From NCBI GenBank assembly GCA_008360975.2, contig CM039196.1, forward strand, positions 186,001-250,000: a stretch of DNA of 64,000 nt. The letters run 5' to 3'. Numbering within the stretch: the first letter of the stretch is position 1; each line of letters starts with the position of its first letter. A program made the position numbers and the translations under genes. The DNA comes from Lichenostomus cassidix. Lineage: Eukaryota; Chordata; Aves; Passeriformes; Meliphagidae. This document shows, one piece after another, positions 61,000 through 64,000 of this stretch. The notes below the pieces were generated by a model that did no database searches, was not told where the DNA came from, and saw only the letters and a list, made by a program, of their open reading frames with translations.

Positions 61000-61420
61000 T
61001 AATTGCTGAAGTTTCAGCAGCTAACTATGTTAATTGACGAGCTGGACAGATGGCTCAAGCATCTGATATTAAGCTTATTGTGCTGAAATGATGTAGCCAT
61101 CAGGATTTGAAGTGTTACCATGGGAATGCTCTTCCAAAGGCTACCGAGTGCTAGAAGCTTTACACAGTGACACTCTGCCAGGGCTGTAGTGACATTAGCT
61201 TTTAAGAGATAAAAAGAGGCAATAAAGGGTCAGTTTAAAAAATCCTTGGAGAAATAGTATGATATGTTGGAGTGTTCAAATTAGCTGCTGTATAGTCAAC
61301 CAAAGCTTCTTTGTAGATGCACTCGATGAGGAACATCGAAGCTGTGATTAGCTTTAAAGTAGAACTATCATTTTGTAACTTTCATTGCAGACTTCAAACT
61401 GAAATAAAAACTTTCTGGTC
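61000..61420. promoter_or_regulatory. Possible conserved regulatory block with paired E-boxes
   Basis: CAGATG (61047-61052) and CATCTG (61060-61065) form an exact inverted E-box pair with a 7-bp gap, next to a TTAATTGA homeodomain-like core at about 61030. Simple repeats and homopolymers are nearly absent, and a few CpGs persist (ACGAG, CCGAG, TCGATG, TCGAAG). That combination is often seen in conserved vertebrate non-coding elements. Conservation itself cannot be seen from one sequence. Confidence 0.22.
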
Positions 61421-62183
61421 TTCTGAATCCTCTCTTCATTTCACTGGAAAGAATTTTCAGTGACCTTCAGACAAGGAACATGGTTTGCTAGCTAAGAATT
61501 GGGATGTTATTTCAGTAAGATCCACAGTTGTTCTGGTCTCTGTAGGTAACTGTGAACTGAGAATTTGGACAGAACTCAAGCATCTTACATGAAACCTACA
61601 GTGTTGAAATTATGTAGACTTTGGCCTCAGAGCAGCTTAAAATTCTTTTGTGCAAGTAATTTCATTTTTCACAGCATAATAATTGAAATTTAAGCCAATG
61701 TATTTTATTTACAGTGTGAGTAGGCTGAGGACAAGTTACCTCCCATGCTGACAGAAGGAATTCCTTGTGTGCTTACATTCAACACCACACCCAGACCACG
61801 GGTTTTTTGCCTTGTGTGGGTTTTCTGTATTTTCATGAGCTCCACTGAAAGCTATCAAAGAGTAAATGGTGTTTTTCTCTTGGTTACAGTGAACTTTGGA
61901 GCCAGTCTGTACTGTCTAATCCACTCCTTGTCTTTCCCTGCTGTTATTTAATTGCACACGTTGCTATTTAATCTTTCATACAATATGTTCTACTGAGAAA
62001 AAAAAGAAATGTACCTAACAGTGTAGATTTACTGGAAAACCTGACAGTGGCTTCAGCAGAAGAAATTTGGTGGTTTTTTCTCTTACTTCATAAGAGTTAA
62101 ATGAAATGGAGACTAGGGCATGTGTTTGCTTTGTTATGCAGAGCATTCCCTATGGTAAATGTATTTACTATTTATTTTCTACT

Positions 62184-62202
62184 CATATGCATAATGCATA
62201 TG
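62184..62202. repeat. Near-perfect palindrome with octamer-like halves
   Basis: CATATGCAT (62184-62192) and ATGCATATG (62194-62202) are exact complements around a single A. The halves overlap ATGCAT words used by POU-family dimers, so this could be a protein-binding site. It may also be a chance AT-rich palindrome. Confidence 0.6.
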
Positions 62203-62940
62203 TGTAGCTGAGTTTAATGCATAAAAAGTTTTTCCTTTTTCACTTTTTAAACTTTCAGCTAAAAAGATGCATAAATACAAATCCCAGATATATCTGCAGA
62301 TATATGATGCTGAGTGCTGCATATTCCCAAACCCCTCCAGCAGCTGGGCTTTATATTCCAGGTCATGTAAAATTATTTTCTTCCACTGAATTACTGTGAT
62401 GTGTTACAAGAGTTCCTGGGTGTGATGTCCTGTGTAAAATTCCAGCCAGCCATGGAAGCAGACATGGCACACCATCACTTACAAATATTGGTAAGGGTTT
62501 TTTTCTCAGAAATTTTGAAGCTGCTATCTTTCTGAAAAAGGCTACTCTGTGTTGAAAGGCTGGATTGCATGGTACAAGGTGTGCTCTTCATGCCTCCCTT
62601 TCTGATAGTGTTTTTCAACAACAAGAGAAGGGCTGTCCAAGAAGGTCACTCACACATAAACCTGTTTCTGTTTGACGGCCATGCACTACCAGTAAAAACA
62701 CAAATTACAGGAAAGGAAAAAAAAACCCACCAGTTTAATTCTTCCATTTTGTCATAAAATGTATTTTTATTGTAGTGCCTTATCTCATATTTGGTATTTT
62801 TCCATTGCTGAGCACTTTTTAAGACTCTGTACATTTGTTTTAGAATTTAGAGCGTATCTGAGATCTCTAGAAAATCTCTCCCTAGAGTATAATCTTCAAA
62901 GTAATTGTCTGGTCATAGAAAAAGCCATGGAGAGGAAAAG

Positions 62941-62961
62941 GTCTGTCTGTCTGTCTGTCTG
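62941..62961. repeat. GTCT tetranucleotide microsatellite
   Basis: Five perfect GTCT units plus one base. The + strand frame across it reads Ser/Val/Cys/Leu repeats, which is a shadow of the repeat. Likely length-variable. Confidence 0.95.
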
Positions 62962-64000
62962 CATGGGGCCTTATCACATCTCTCCCTTGGCCAATGTAAT
63001 CTGTGTTGCTGTGATTTCAAAGGAACGTTGGGACTGAGTGGCTTTAGGCAAGATGGCCAACTGTGCTTGCCATTTTTATCCTTTCTAAGTAGCAGTCCCT
63101 CTGCAGGACTTGTAGCTGAAAGGAAATTTTAAAACTGTAAAATGAATCACACTTAGGTAGAAATGGAATATATGGCAGCACTGCTTGAGACAGGGGCTGG
63201 AACATATGAGCTTCATTTTCACAGTGGAAAAAGCCCTTTGGTGGGTAAATGCATTTGTGAGTCAGGGTTGTTTCAGCCCTGCTGAAATGAGATGGCAGTG
63301 ATTCCTGACTTGTGAAATATGAACTGAGGGCATGATGTTGTATTGTTTCCATTGTGATTTTCTGCCACTTATAAAGCACTGCCCTTCATTCTGGACCATG
63401 ACAATTAGGAGCAAAAACACTCCTGACGAAATGAACCAAACCTCATCACTGGCTGTTCTGCTCTTCAGGCCATTTAGAGCACCATGGCTTTTTATTCATT
63501 TTCTTTGAGAGCATTGTGTGTTGCTGCTGTGGATTTCTGACTTTTCAAAAGCATCCTTCATTGCCATCCACACAGACAAGAGGGTGAGAAGTGCCCATGC
63601 TTCAGATCTCATACCTTGTCTGAAGAGCAGTTGCAGTCAAAACGTAATTATACAGAAATGACAGGCAATTATTGCACAGAAGAGCTCCTTGGTAAACTTT
63701 GAAGAGCACCTCCTTATTTTGCCTAGCAGCCAGAACGAATGCTTTTTTGCCTCTGCTGTTATCAAAAAATTACCACTACAGTGTATGTGCCTTCCCCTCT
63801 GCCCTGCCCATCTTCATCAGAGCCACCAGTGGTATCCCAGCTACAGAGTATTCATAGGTGAAAAGCAGACAGCTGGTTTTTGTGTGTTCCAGGTCAACCT
63901 GGCAAAAGGGCTGTCTTTCTTCATAATGTTGTCCATTAAATATTGTTTATATATGTGAATATAATAATGTAATATGCATGTGAGAGGATGGAGGCATGGA

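Larger units (their letters stand above)
61421..64000. other. No gene seen; non-coding DNA
   Basis: The interval holds a palindrome at 62184-62202 and a TCTG microsatellite at 62941-62961, both listed separately. Minus- and plus-strand frames near 62.7-63.4 kb overlap each other and resemble nothing known. The window ends in AT-rich sequence. Confidence 0.5.

Noticed and set aside
1..64000. CRISPR arrays, bacterial operons, tRNA and rRNA genes
   Set aside because: No regularly spaced repeats, no dense coding, and no tRNA A/B-box pair or rRNA-like sequence was seen. The sequence is of vertebrate type.

Overview
The window looks like about 64 kb of non-coding nuclear DNA from a bird, probably a songbird. 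By eye it is AT-rich and CpG-poor throughout. It is littered with short homopolymers and dinucleotide tracts, and it has no operon-like or densely coding stretch. The best organism clue is a recognisable 3' end of a CR1 LINE at about 46654-46780, with the avian-style 'gatccctt-ccaaccc-aggatattct' tail. Support comes from GGTTT/GTTTT-rich strings and their AC-rich complements, which are common in passerine genomes, and from short decayed relics that resemble repeats shared by birds, crocodilians and turtles. The species call is an inference. No gene, exon set, rRNA, tRNA or CpG island could be identified with confidence.

Layout. 1-16 kb: AT-rich sequence with T/G-rich low-complexity tracts near 0.75, 2.26, 3.8 and 6.15 kb, and a possible regulatory patch at 5.7-6.0 kb. 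16-17 kb: a run of minus-strand open frames, one with a hydrophobic product, and a bulged hairpin. 19-26 kb: small hairpins and duplications, an exon-like open frame at 22.2 kb, and a repeat relic followed by a MIR-like SINE relic at 25.5-25.8 kb. 30-34 kb: a palindromic sauropsid-type relic, an exact 29-bp tandem duplication, and an exon-like segment at 33.2 kb. 37-46 kb: a weak MIR-like piece, an AT microsatellite, a 64-bp segment with good splice signals at 41.9 kb, and a motif-rich block at 43.7-44.3 kb. 46-52 kb: the CR1 end, a perfect 19-bp-arm inverted repeat at 47.5 kb, the longest open frame (minus strand, 48.0-48.5 kb), and a motif-rich block at 51.7-52.2 kb. 52-64 kb: mostly unremarkable, with a small CpG cluster at 57.9 kb, a slightly GC-richer patch at 60.2-60.5 kb, and a possible regulatory block at 61.0-61.4 kb.

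The most economical reading is a gene desert or the inside of a very large intron. It carries decayed transposons, some candidate non-coding regulatory DNA, and at most a few exons of an unidentified transcript. Nothing here supports a new multi-gene system. The items most worth a second look are the perfect inverted repeat, the exon-like segments with splice signals, and the possible conserved non-coding blocks. All of these need a cross-species alignment or RNA evidence to settle.
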